This document shows, piece by piece, positions 38,430 through 44,989 of a stretch of 45,040 nucleotides of DNA. The notes beneath the pieces were generated by a model. It had not been told where the DNA came from and ran no database searches. It saw nothing but the letters and a program-made list of their open reading frames with translations. Every line of letters starts with the position of its first letter. Positions within the stretch are counted from its first letter, which is position 1. Source of the DNA: a virus; the IMG/VR virus record IMGVR_UViG_3300030098_004351, positions 1 through 45,040 of that record. The stretch is one strand, 5' to 3'. The position numbers were made by a program, and so were the translations under genes.

Positions 38430-38856
38430 AAAGTTATATAAGATTTTTCCCATATTATATAGTGGGGTGCGACAATCTGACACACGTATGTTGAGCTGAG
38501 AGACATTTTAAGCGTCCGCACATATACCGGCCTGTAACCAAGGCTGGAAGCTAAAAATGCGATGAGCACGGCCCGTGGTACTTACCCACCGGAAAACACC
38601 TAAAGCCACTGTATAGGCTTCTATGGGCGATTATGAGAGTTTAACTTAAATTAGGTTAATACTCATTATGGGTAATTTTATGGGAATAATTTTTTTCTTA
38701 TTTTGTCGCATATAGTATAAGATATGTCGCATATAGGATACAAGTATTCTAAGTATCTGTTATTATTATATAATAAGGGGATTACCTGTTGGAGGTGTCC
38801 CAATACCCAAAGTGGGTATCGCTATTTGAAACTGTTAATAACTACGGGAGGGTCTT
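38430..38856. other. 427-base intergenic region with repeated elements
   Basis: No convincing gene is seen. It is AT-rich at both ends. TGTCGCATATAG occurs twice (38705-38716 and 38726-38737), 21 bases apart. TATAAT is at 38769-38774 without a good -35. A hairpin ATACCCA-AAG-TGGGTAT (38803-38819) and the leader AACTACGGGAG (38840-38850) precede the gene at 38857. The GC-richer middle (38510-38610) could be part of a structured RNA but matches nothing I know. Confidence 0.5.
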
Positions 38857-39321
38857 ATGACCAATCTTCGCATTAAGCCTGTCAACCACGGTTCATCCAA
38901 GCGGGATAAAAACCGCTACTGTGGGCCAGCCGTAATCAGCTCCTTAACTGGTTACACTACAGCGGATGCAGCACGTTGCATTAGAGAGACCTCTAATCGG
39001 CGTTCGGTAACCGGAACTTCTTCTGAAGAAGTGTTACGTGTTTTACGTATGTACGGCCTTGGTTGTGTTGAACGAAAAGGTTCCTACTGGGACGTTAAAT
39101 TCAACCGCACTGACGGCGTCACCTTGGCGGGCTGGCTGAAGGCTTCTGTCAAAGACAGGAATGCCAAACGGGTGTTCCTCATCGTGGCAGGCTGGCATTG
39201 GCAATTAGTGCAGGGCAGACGTTATGTCTGTGGCCGCACTAAAGAGATTGTCAGCATCCGTGATAAACGGGTGAAGCGTAGAGCAAGAGTGGCAGAGGTT
39301 TACGAGCTACACGCAAAGTAA
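38857..39321 (+). CDS. C39/papain-like cysteine peptidase-like protein
   Basis: The protein has 154 residues. RYCGPAVISSLTGYTTADAA places Cys22 at a helix start, as in C39 peptidases (xCGPA). VAGWHWQLVQGRRYVCG puts His114 in the second catalytic position before strands. The middle helix GTSSEEVLRVLRMYGLG fits the same fold. The tail is very basic (RDKRVKRRARVAEV). Such proteins cleave leader peptides or form related thiol folds. The target here is unknown. It is read from the ACTACGGGAG leader and closed by a terminator. Confidence 0.55.
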   Translation: MTNLRIKPVNHGSSKRDKNRYCGPAVISSLTGYTTADAARCIRETSNRRSVTGTSSEEVLRVLRMYGLGCVERKGSYWDVKFNRTDGVTLAGWLKASVKDRNAKRVFLIVAGWHWQLVQGRRYVCGRTKEIVSIRDKRVKRRARVAEVYELHAK

Positions 39322-39343
39322 CTTTAAGCTTTGACCGCGGAAC

Positions 39344-39375
39344 ACGGGGCAGTCTTCGGATTGCCCCGTTTTATT
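39344..39375 (+). terminator. Intrinsic terminator
   Basis: ACGGGGCA (39344-39351) pairs with TGCCCCGT (39362-39369) and is followed by TTTATTTT. It ends the C39-like gene. Confidence 0.85.
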
Positions 39376-39386
39376 TTGCGTTATTC

Positions 39387-39598
39387 CTATATAGGGGAAA
39401 AAATAAAAAAAATATTTTTTGAAAAAAATAGGCGTAACCGGTGTAACCGTGTAACTTTTACCTTGTAACCCTTACTCAGTAACGATTACAGTGGTTACAT
39501 AAATGGTTACACTTCTAAAAACAAAGGTGTAACCGTGAAATCGGCCTTAGTGCGTCAAACTTTGAAAAAAAATATTTTTTGAATTTTCCCCTATATAG
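39387..39598. repeat. Inverted-repeat-bounded GTAAC array (origin or packaging site?)
   Basis: A perfect 15-bp inverted repeat, CTATATAGGGGAAAA (39387-39401) and TTTTCCCCTATATAG (39584-39598), bounds a gene-free segment. Inside are A/T tracts with AATATTTTTTGA at both ends. Eight GTAAC/GTTAC elements lie at 39434, 39443, 39451, 39465, 39479, 39494 (inverted), 39506 (inverted) and 39529, most in the form GTGTAACC. The array sits directly upstream of the small terminase-like gene. It may be a packaging recognition site or a replication origin (inference). Confidence 0.65.
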
Positions 39599-39645
39599 TA
39601 TATACCGAAATAAGGAAGTTGACCTTTTTAACTAAGGATTTATTT

Positions 39646-40242
39646 ATGGCAAAGATTGAGACCCGTGGCCGGAAGAAAGCGACAGCCGCTCAGCCTTTAA
39701 CGCGAAAGCAGGAGCTTTTTGTAAAAGAGCTGGTCAGCAAAGACGGCCAGATAACTTTGAGAGAAGCGGCCATCAACGCCGGATACTCTGCCACCTCTGC
39801 CCATACGAGAGCATATGAGTTAACCAACCCTGCTATATCACCTCATGTCGTTCATGCCATTCAATCTTATCGAAACGAACTGGACGCTAAGTACGGGATA
39901 ACTTACTTGCGTCACATCCGTGACCTACAAAACATTCGTGATCTTGCCCTGCAAAACGGGGCTTACTCTGCGGCTGTGCAGGCTGAGTATCGAAGAGGTC
40001 AGGCGCAGGGGGACATCTATGTAAATAAATCTGAAATTAGACACGGGTCTATCGACAGTATGAATAAGGACGAGGTCTTGAAAGCACTAGAAGAAATTAA
40101 GGATAGTTATGCCCCGATTACAATCGACATTACCCCAGAAGAAAATGCCAGCAATCGCGACAAAGCGAGAGGGCGGCTTTTACAAACAAGTAAAGGAAGC
40201 GGCGCAGAGGTCGACGAGAAAGCTATCTTTGACGAGGATTGA
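39646..40242 (+). CDS. Terminase small subunit-like protein
   Basis: The protein has 198 residues. RGRKKATAAQPLTRKQELFV, then KELVSKDGQITLREAAINAG, then YSATSAHTRAYELTNPAISP is the helix-turn-helix start of Terminase_2-type small subunits. A helical centre (LQNIRDLALQNGAYSAAVQA) and acidic end follow. It would recognise phage DNA for packaging with a large subunit not in this window. ATG 39646 is preceded by AAGGAT; a TTG at 39619 is less likely. Its last 134 bases also encode the start of the next gene in another frame. Confidence 0.75.
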   Translation: MAKIETRGRKKATAAQPLTRKQELFVKELVSKDGQITLREAAINAGYSATSAHTRAYELTNPAISPHVVHAIQSYRNELDAKYGITYLRHIRDLQNIRDLALQNGAYSAAVQAEYRRGQAQGDIYVNKSEIRHGSIDSMNKDEVLKALEEIKDSYAPITIDITPEENASNRDKARGRLLQTSKGSGAEVDEKAIFDED

Positions 40243-40567
40243 AAACTGGGTAGGCGCAGGCATACCAGATATTGTCATATGTGACGAGACCGGTTCATTC
40301 CATTTTGTTGAATTAAAATATTGCACAGGTAATCGTGTTGAGTTGAGGCCAGCTCAGGTAGCGTGGTTAACTAAGCACCAACATGGGTCTTGTTGGATTT
40401 TAATTAAACGGCAAACCAAACCAACAGAACAGGCTGAGTGCCTGTTATATCCTGCCAGCGCGGCAGTTGATTTAAAAATGTATGGCATCACTAAAGTAGA
40501 GCCCCTGTTTAGGTGTGAGCAACCTTTTGCATGGGACACGCTTTTTAGCTTGACCTGTCCGACATAG
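40109..40567 (+). CDS. VRR-NUC-type nuclease
   Basis: The protein has 152 residues. EGGFYKQVKEAAQRS is followed by NWVGAGIPDIVI (Asp54) and FHFVELKYCTG (Glu68, Lys70). This is the GxPD...ExK pattern of PD-(D/E)xK VRR-NUC enzymes that cut branched or structured DNA. The later helix VELRPAQVAWLTKHQ fits the family. ATG 40109 has AAGGA five bases before it; ATG 40145 is an alternative. Either way it overlaps the terminase-like gene by ~100-134 bases in a different frame. Role: recombination or DNA processing near packaging. Confidence 0.75.
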   Translation: MPRLQSTLPQKKMPAIATKREGGFYKQVKEAAQRSTRKLSLTRIENWVGAGIPDIVICDETGSFHFVELKYCTGNRVELRPAQVAWLTKHQHGSCWILIKRQTKPTEQAECLLYPASAAVDLKMYGITKVEPLFRCEQPFAWDTLFSLTCPT

Positions 40568-40578
40568 TCGCATATATA
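40550..40578 (+). promoter_or_regulatory. Promoter with 17-bp spacer
   Basis: TTGACC (40550-40555), a 17-bp spacer and TATATA (40573-40578). It contains the recurring TCGCATATA motif (40568-40576). The leader AACTACGGGAG (40596-40606) precedes ATG 40615. Confidence 0.7.
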
Positions 40579-40614
40579 TGGGGGTATCGTTCACAAACTA
40601 CGGGAGTTAAAACG

Positions 40615-41010
40615 ATGGATAAGCAAATCAACAACAGTATGGTGAGAGGGAGAGACACCTTCATCACCTCAGAGATAAATCGGCAAAAGTTTTATGATTC
40701 ACTTTGGCAACTCGTAAAGGATACCGGAATCGATTTTGAAGAAGTGTTAGATGATGGTGAAAATGGCGTGGTTGTCAGATTTACAGGAGTTAAACCGAAT
40801 CCTACGCAAAAAAAATATAGAGTAGCAATATGCATAGAAGAGGGCGTGGTTGTTCAAGTCGATGCGGTTAACGCTAAAGAAGCGGAAGCGGCGGCTTATG
40901 CGCTTGTCAATGAAATGGGCGGGACTGATTATCCAGAACCTGTTCAAAAGTTAGGGCCTCGAGAATTTTTCACGCAGGATGTTGAGGAGCTTGACAATGA
41001 GAACGACTGA
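40615..41010 (+). CDS. Accessory protein with C-terminal DpnD-like module
   Basis: The protein has 131 residues. The N-terminal half (ITSEINRQKFYDSLWQLVKD) is helical. Residues ~66-102 (KKYRVAICIEEGVVVQVDAV, then NAKEAEAAAYALVNEM) repeat the strand-strand-helix pattern of the small proteins at 36743 and 36891. The end is acidic. It is read from its own promoter and the ACTACGGGAG leader, and is thus a predicted target of the small RNA. Function is unknown. Confidence 0.6.
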   Translation: MDKQINNSMVRGRDTFITSEINRQKFYDSLWQLVKDTGIDFEEVLDDGENGVVVRFTGVKPNPTQKKYRVAICIEEGVVVQVDAVNAKEAEAAAYALVNEMGGTDYPEPVQKLGPREFFTQDVEELDNEND

Positions 41011-41500
41011 AAATTCATATTGGCACGGCACTGGCCGTTTCCAGAAACAAGCCGAAGCTTTACACGAGATTATTGCTGAAAAAATGATTATGACCGGCGC
41101 ATGGCAGGGGCGGTTACCTTCTATTCAAAAGGGCGGGGAAAATTATCACCTTGAACGGTTTCGTCGTATGCAAAACGCATACTATCGTTTGAATAACGAC
41201 GGCGACAATAACTCTGTCTTTTCTGATATTCATGGGTTGAAAGAACGTAACCCTAACGCAACATGGTCAAGCCGTTATGGGTTGGCCGATTGCTTTTTAG
41301 ATGAACGCATACAGTTGGCATGGCAAGAACAGCGTAACAGCGAGGCGTTCATGTTAAAAGGATTGCGCCAGTTGATTGATTATAACTGGAGCAATGAACA
41401 GCAACACTATTTTGAAGAGGGCGAACCCGCCAACCATATCTTTCCAGTGTTGCAACAATTAAACCATTATCTTGAAACAAGGGAGAATAAACCAGCATGA
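40997..41500 (+). CDS. Accessory protein of unknown function
   Basis: The protein has 167 residues. FQKQAEALHEIIAEKMIMTG, then YHLERFRRMQNAYYRLNNDG, then GLRQLIDYNWSNEQQHYFEE is a mostly helical protein with no motif I know. I start at ATG 40997 because AGGAG at 40985-40989 is seven bases upstream; ATG 40979 lacks one. It overlaps the upstream gene by 14 bases and couples to a tiny gene via ATGA at 41497. Confidence 0.6.
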   Translation: MRTTENSYWHGTGRFQKQAEALHEIIAEKMIMTGAWQGRLPSIQKGGENYHLERFRRMQNAYYRLNNDGDNNSVFSDIHGLKERNPNATWSSRYGLADCFLDERIQLAWQEQRNSEAFMLKGLRQLIDYNWSNEQQHYFEEGEPANHIFPVLQQLNHYLETRENKPA

Positions 41501-41598
41501 TATTATTCAGTCTTATCGGCCGCCTGCTTTATGGCAAAGATTATGAAGAATTAAGCCGCAGGGCAAACAGTAAGCCAACCCGCCGCAGGCGCAGATAA
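41497..41598 (+). CDS. Tiny basic protein, 33 aa
   Basis: The 33-residue frame is in an ATGA overlap. LFSLIGRLLYGKDYEELSRR is followed by a poly-Arg tail (KPTRRRRR). A hydrophobic start and basic end could make it membrane-associated. It lies directly before a terminator. Support comes from the coupling; function is unknown. Confidence 0.45.
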   Translation: MILFSLIGRLLYGKDYEELSRRANSKPTRRRRR

Positions 41599-41604
41599 AC
41601 AAAG

Positions 41605-41632
41605 CCCCGTCAGTCACCGCTGGCGGGGTTTT
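41605..41632 (+). terminator. Intrinsic terminator
   Basis: CCCCGTCAG pairs with CTGGCGGGG (one G-U pair) around TCACCG and is followed by TTTT. Confidence 0.85.
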
Positions 41633-41728
41633 AACTTTTTCAAAAAATTACTTGCATTATATGCGAAATTGTGAGACAACACCTTTACGGGCTAATTCCA
41701 GCCCGCATTTTCTACGGGAGCATTTGAT

Positions 41729-43030
41729 ATGCAGTACACTATTAAAAACATAAACAACCTAATGCAGATTGACGGTTCGCCACAGAATGGCATTATGCAA
41801 GGTGAGGTAAACCCTTCAGGCCGACATACTGAACCGGCTGTAACAGGGGCTTATCAGACTAATGCGTTTCAACATGGTATCGGAAATAGCGCGGTATCGT
41901 CGCAATGGTTCAGCCGTCCGGATGACCAGAAGTTTTTGTCTTTGGATGAAATGCTAGCCTTTAAAAAGCAGGACGCCCGCTCTATGAACAGCCGGATTGT
42001 CAACACTCATAAAATGAACATTGTTGGCAAGCTAGATGAAGAGAACCCCAGTCGCGGGGATATCTTTGTTGAGTATACCGATGAAGAGGGGCATGAGGCT
42101 TTCAATGCGCCGACAAATTGGTCTTTTGGTCAGCTATCCCAGTTGGCCGGTGCGCCTGCCGGTTATCTTAAAGACTTGCCCGCACCTATTGCGGCGGACG
42201 CCCTGCAATGGGGCTTGCGTTATAACCGGTCGCGTGAACTGGTAAAGGCTTATGGACATGCAACTGAAGGCGGGGATCTGCGGGCGGCAACCGGTGCAGA
42301 CTATGGCCGGATTTATGATTTTGAAATCATCGAAGCGGTGAAGAAGTTTGCCGACCCTGACCGCTGGAAGATTCCGGGCATGATGACTGGCCAAAAAGAA
42401 GGCCGGGCTATTTATGACCCGTTTGTTCCTGTAACCAAAGATACGACCACTTTGTTTGCTTCTGACCGTGATGTCTTTTTGTTTCTGGTTGACGACACGC
42501 ACCCGATTGAAGTTGGCAAACTTGCTAATGGTGACCCTGATTTAATGTTTAGGGGCTTTTATGCATGGAATAGTGAAACCGGCTCTAAGACTGCCGGAAT
42601 TGCGGCCATGTATTTGCGCGGCGTTTGCATGAACCGCAATCTTTGGGGCGTGGAAAATTTTCAAGAAATTAAAATCCGCCATACCAAGTTTGCACCTGAC
42701 CGTTTCGCATATGAGGCCGCGCCAGCTCTGCAATCATTCGCGCATGGAGCAACCGCAAATTTTCTGGACGGCGTACAGGCCGCGCAGAATGCAGTCGTTG
42801 CACGTACCGATGAAGACCGGCTCGACTTTCTGACCAAGCGGGCAGGGCTTAGCCAGCGCATGGCCAAGGCCGCCGCCGCCCGTCACTTGCAGGAAGAAGA
42901 CAAGCCTGTCCGGTCAGTCTGGGATGCGGCGCAGGCAATCACCGCGCTTGCCCGCGATATTCCGCATCAGGACAACCGCATTGACTTAGAGCGCAAAGCA
43001 GGCGCATTGTTGGATAAGGTGGCCGCATAA
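41729..43030 (+). CDS. DUF932 phage/plasmid protein
   Basis: The protein has 433 residues. The C-terminal two thirds has FRGFYAWNSETGSKTAGIAA, then YLRGVCMNRNLWGVENFQEI and KIRHTKFAPDRF. This is the characteristic core of DUF932 (TIGR03299-type) proteins carried by phages and plasmids. Their function is unknown; links to mobile elements and defence islands are common. The leader TCTACGGGAG (41711-41720) matches the other regulated genes. Base composition is clearly GC-richer than the structural genes, suggesting later acquisition. Confidence 0.75.
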   Translation: MQYTIKNINNLMQIDGSPQNGIMQGEVNPSGRHTEPAVTGAYQTNAFQHGIGNSAVSSQWFSRPDDQKFLSLDEMLAFKKQDARSMNSRIVNTHKMNIVGKLDEENPSRGDIFVEYTDEEGHEAFNAPTNWSFGQLSQLAGAPAGYLKDLPAPIAADALQWGLRYNRSRELVKAYGHATEGGDLRAATGADYGRIYDFEIIEAVKKFADPDRWKIPGMMTGQKEGRAIYDPFVPVTKDTTTLFASDRDVFLFLVDDTHPIEVGKLANGDPDLMFRGFYAWNSETGSKTAGIAAMYLRGVCMNRNLWGVENFQEIKIRHTKFAPDRFAYEAAPALQSFAHGATANFLDGVQAAQNAVVARTDEDRLDFLTKRAGLSQRMAKAAAARHLQEEDKPVRSVWDAAQAITALARDIPHQDNRIDLERKAGALLDKVAA

Positions 43031-43051
43031 CCGGCTAGCACATAACACCAG

Positions 43052-43080
43052 AAAGCCCCGTTATATTGACGGGGCTTTTT
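43052..43080 (+). terminator. Terminator overlapping the next promoter
   Basis: AAAGCCCCGT pairs with ACGGGGCTTT around a 7-base loop, followed by T residues. The loop and 3' arm contain the -35 box (TTGACG 43066-43071) of the next promoter. Confidence 0.9.
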
Positions 43081-43094
43081 GTTTTTGTTATATA
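43066..43094 (+). promoter_or_regulatory. Promoter embedded in the terminator
   Basis: TTGACG (43066-43071), a 17-bp spacer, and TATATA (43089-43094). It serves the DUF7227-like gene at 43130, with the leader ACGGGAATT at 43115. Confidence 0.65.
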
Positions 43095-43129
43095 GGATAA
43101 ATCGCATAACTTTAACGGGAATTAAAACC

Positions 43130-43834
43130 ATGCTGAAAACCACCGCACTATCAAGAGCAAACAAGACCGCCGGTTGCGCTGTAACATACCGCGCCGGAAC
43201 AGCCGACAAATTCGCGACTTGCCCCGCTGATTGTAAATTGAACCCTAGCGGGCGGGGTTGTTCTGCCGGTAAAATTGATGTTGATTATCTGGACATACTG
43301 GCCGACGCCGTACCCCGTCGCGGCGTGTCTTTTACTTATTCACATTTTGACCCGTTATTCTGGCAGCATAAACTGGCCGCCGGTAAGACTGTTATAAACT
43401 ACAGCGCGGATAATTTAGATCACGCATATAATGCTTACAATTATGGCGCGCCGGTTGTCACTGTCACCCCCGAAAATTTCTTTTCAAATGGTAAATGGTC
43501 TGCCCCGCATGGCCTGCGACTGGTGCGCTGCCCCGCCGAATATAACAGCGCGGTAACGTGCAGCAATTGTGGCAACGGCCTGCCCCTATGCGCCAGACCA
43601 GACCGCGACTATATAATCACCTTTACTGCTCACGGGGCAGGCAAAAAGAAAATAAACAACGATGAGCGCGGCGGCTGTTACGCAGACGGCGGCAATGTCA
43701 ATATTCACTGGCAGAACACCGCTAAACAGAAACAGAAAGAGACCGACGGCGAAAGATTAAAAGCTTTTGTCAAAACCCTACCGACGGGCACTATTTTGCG
43801 TCACCATGTCGCCGGTGATATCGGCAAGGAATAA
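43130..43834 (+). CDS. DUF7227-like Cys-rich protein
   Basis: The protein has 234 residues. CPADCKLNPSGRGC is followed by DYLDILADAVPRRGVSFTYS, then HFDPLFWQHKLAAGKTVINY. A Cys cluster CPAEYNSAVTCSNCGNGLPL, then CARPDRDYIITFTAHG and ILRHHVAGDIG follow. This matches a conserved phage/plasmid family I know as DUF7227. The clustered Cys residues may bind metal. Function is unknown. ATG 43130 follows GGGAATTAAAACC, a leader repeated at the gene at 43972. Confidence 0.7.
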   Translation: MLKTTALSRANKTAGCAVTYRAGTADKFATCPADCKLNPSGRGCSAGKIDVDYLDILADAVPRRGVSFTYSHFDPLFWQHKLAAGKTVINYSADNLDHAYNAYNYGAPVVTVTPENFFSNGKWSAPHGLRLVRCPAEYNSAVTCSNCGNGLPLCARPDRDYIITFTAHGAGKKKINNDERGGCYADGGNVNIHWQNTAKQKQKETDGERLKAFVKTLPTGTILRHHVAGDIGKE

Positions 43835-43852
43835 CCCGCCCCGCTCCGCCTC

Positions 43853-43881
43853 GCCCCGCCCTAATTCGGCGGGGCTTTTTT
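43853..43881 (+). terminator. Strong intrinsic terminator
   Basis: GCCCCGCC (43853-43860) pairs with GGCGGGGC (43868-43875) around CTAATTC and is followed by TTTTTT. Confidence 0.9.
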
Positions 43882-43887
43882 ATGGGG

Positions 43888-43916
43888 TTTACATTCATAT
43901 AATATTATCGCATATT
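43888..43916 (+). promoter_or_regulatory. Weaker promoter of the same type
   Basis: TTTACA (43888-43893), a 17-bp spacer, and CATATT (43911-43916), including TCGCATATT. It points to the gene at 43972. Confidence 0.5.
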
Positions 43917-43971
43917 ATCCTAAGGCGGCCGGATAGGCTGGCCGCCGGTTTTTAAAAAGGGAATTAAAACC

Positions 43972-44445
43972 ATGGAAAACGTAAAAACAGAAACGCAGAA
44001 TGAAAATCTAAAAGGCGGCGCGGGCATTGAATACTTGCGTCGCGTTGCTGGAGATATTCGGTTGGATGGATTTTCTCAAACTGCTTTTGATATTGAGGCC
44101 GCTGCCGACAAAATAGAACAGCAGGAAAAAGAGATTGAAGCTTTAACGCAACAATCCGAAAATCACCAAAAGGTGGCGCGGGATATTGTGCAAAGCAATA
44201 ACCAGTTTGCCGACGCGATAATGTCGATTATCGGTGACCGTGTTGAAGCGATTGCCGACGGTATGGCCGAAACCGTTGCCGATGATGTGCGAGACAACTT
44301 CGACATTACGGATTATGAATGTCAGATTAACGACATAATCGACGACAGAGTGCCGGAACAAAAAGATGAAGACGAGCAGCGCGAGGCCGTCGAGTCTATC
44401 GTTAAAGAAGTGTTATCCGGCGCAACCCTGACAATCGACGTTTAA
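43972..44445 (+). CDS. Acidic coiled-coil protein
   Basis: The protein has 157 residues. GGAGIEYLRRVAGDIRLDGF is followed by a coiled coil (AADKIEQQEKEIEALTQQSE). Asp/Glu-rich helices (ADGMAETVADDVRDNFDITD; PEQKDEDEQREAVESIVKEV) complete it. No family is recognised. The 16-base sequence GGGAATTAAAACCATG at its start is identical to that of the gene at 43130. It is the last complete gene before the parS region. Confidence 0.6.
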   Translation: MENVKTETQNENLKGGAGIEYLRRVAGDIRLDGFSQTAFDIEAAADKIEQQEKEIEALTQQSENHQKVARDIVQSNNQFADAIMSIIGDRVEAIADGMAETVADDVRDNFDITDYECQINDIIDDRVPEQKDEDEQREAVESIVKEVLSGATLTIDV

Positions 44446-44469
44446 AGCCCCGCCAGTTAACACAAGCCC

Positions 44470-44502
44470 CCCGCCGGTGTATTCCATCGGCGGGTTTTTT
44501 TA
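44470..44502 (+). terminator. Strong intrinsic terminator
   Basis: CCCGCCG (44470-44476) pairs with CGGCGGG (44488-44494) and is followed by a run of T residues. Confidence 0.9.
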
Positions 44503-44881
44503 TGCCTGCTCACTGGCCTTTAAATCGCGTTTAATGACAGTTAATCATGCCGCGGCCCGTCGCCCGCTCACATTGTTAAACGTACCGCGGCCCGCTAGCT
44601 GCTGGCCGCCGGTTAACTTTTTCCGAATATTATCCGCTTTTTAACCCTGCGATTTTACCGGCCGCCGGAGCTGGCCGCCGTCATTTAACTTTTTCCCAAT
44701 TTTACCGGATTTTTGCCCGGCGTTTGCTGGCCGCCGGTTAACTTTTCAGGATTCCGGTATCGGGTCAAAAAACCGCAGAAAACCGCCAAAAATCCGCGCT
44801 CCGCGCGCCGCCGCCCACGCGTTTGCATACGCGAGCAAGAGCCATGTTTCTCTCAAATAATTATGTGAAAAACAATATGAA
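44503..44881. repeat. Gene-free region with GCTGGCCGCCGG repeats
   Basis: No gene is seen here. GCTGGCCGCCG followed by TTAACTTTT occurs at 44601, 44670 (slightly changed) and 44726. A related copy, GCTGGCCGCCGGTTTTT, is at 43937. CCGCGGCCCG occurs at 44550 and 44585. The repeats lead into the perfect parS site, so this may be a partition or replication region (inference). Confidence 0.7.
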
Positions 44882-44897
44882 TGTTTCACGTGAAACA
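44882..44897. promoter_or_regulatory. parS: Perfect bacterial parS site
   Basis: TGTTTCACGTGAAACA matches the bacterial parS consensus at all 16 bases. The expected chance number in 45 kb is about 0.00001. ParB loads on DNA at such sites. No parA or parB gene is in the window. It lies in a 540-base non-coding stretch next to the GC repeats. Confidence 0.85.
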
Positions 44898-44907
44898 TTG
44901 CCTATTT

Positions 44908-44989
44908 TTTGTGCACAAATGAGGGTCTTGTTAACTGCTTAAAAAGTAGGCATATTTACTGCACATATTTTGTGCACTAGGGGCCCCTA
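44908..44989. other. Palindromes before the last gene
   Basis: TTTGTGCACAAA (44908-44919) is a perfect palindrome. TGCACA-TATTT-TGTGCA (44960-44976) repeats the half site. TAGGGGCCCCTA (44978-44989) is a perfect palindrome that ends at the A of the next ATG and holds its AGGGG ribosome binding site. They are possible operators. Confidence 0.65.

Noticed and set aside
38461-38620. tRNA or known riboswitch
   Set aside because: No cloverleaf or CCA-like end, and no known aptamer pattern could be formed by eye.
41651-41674. Promoter at TTGCAT before the DUF932 gene
   Set aside because: No acceptable -10 box lies 16-18 bases downstream; only the reverse TCGCATATA motif is clear.
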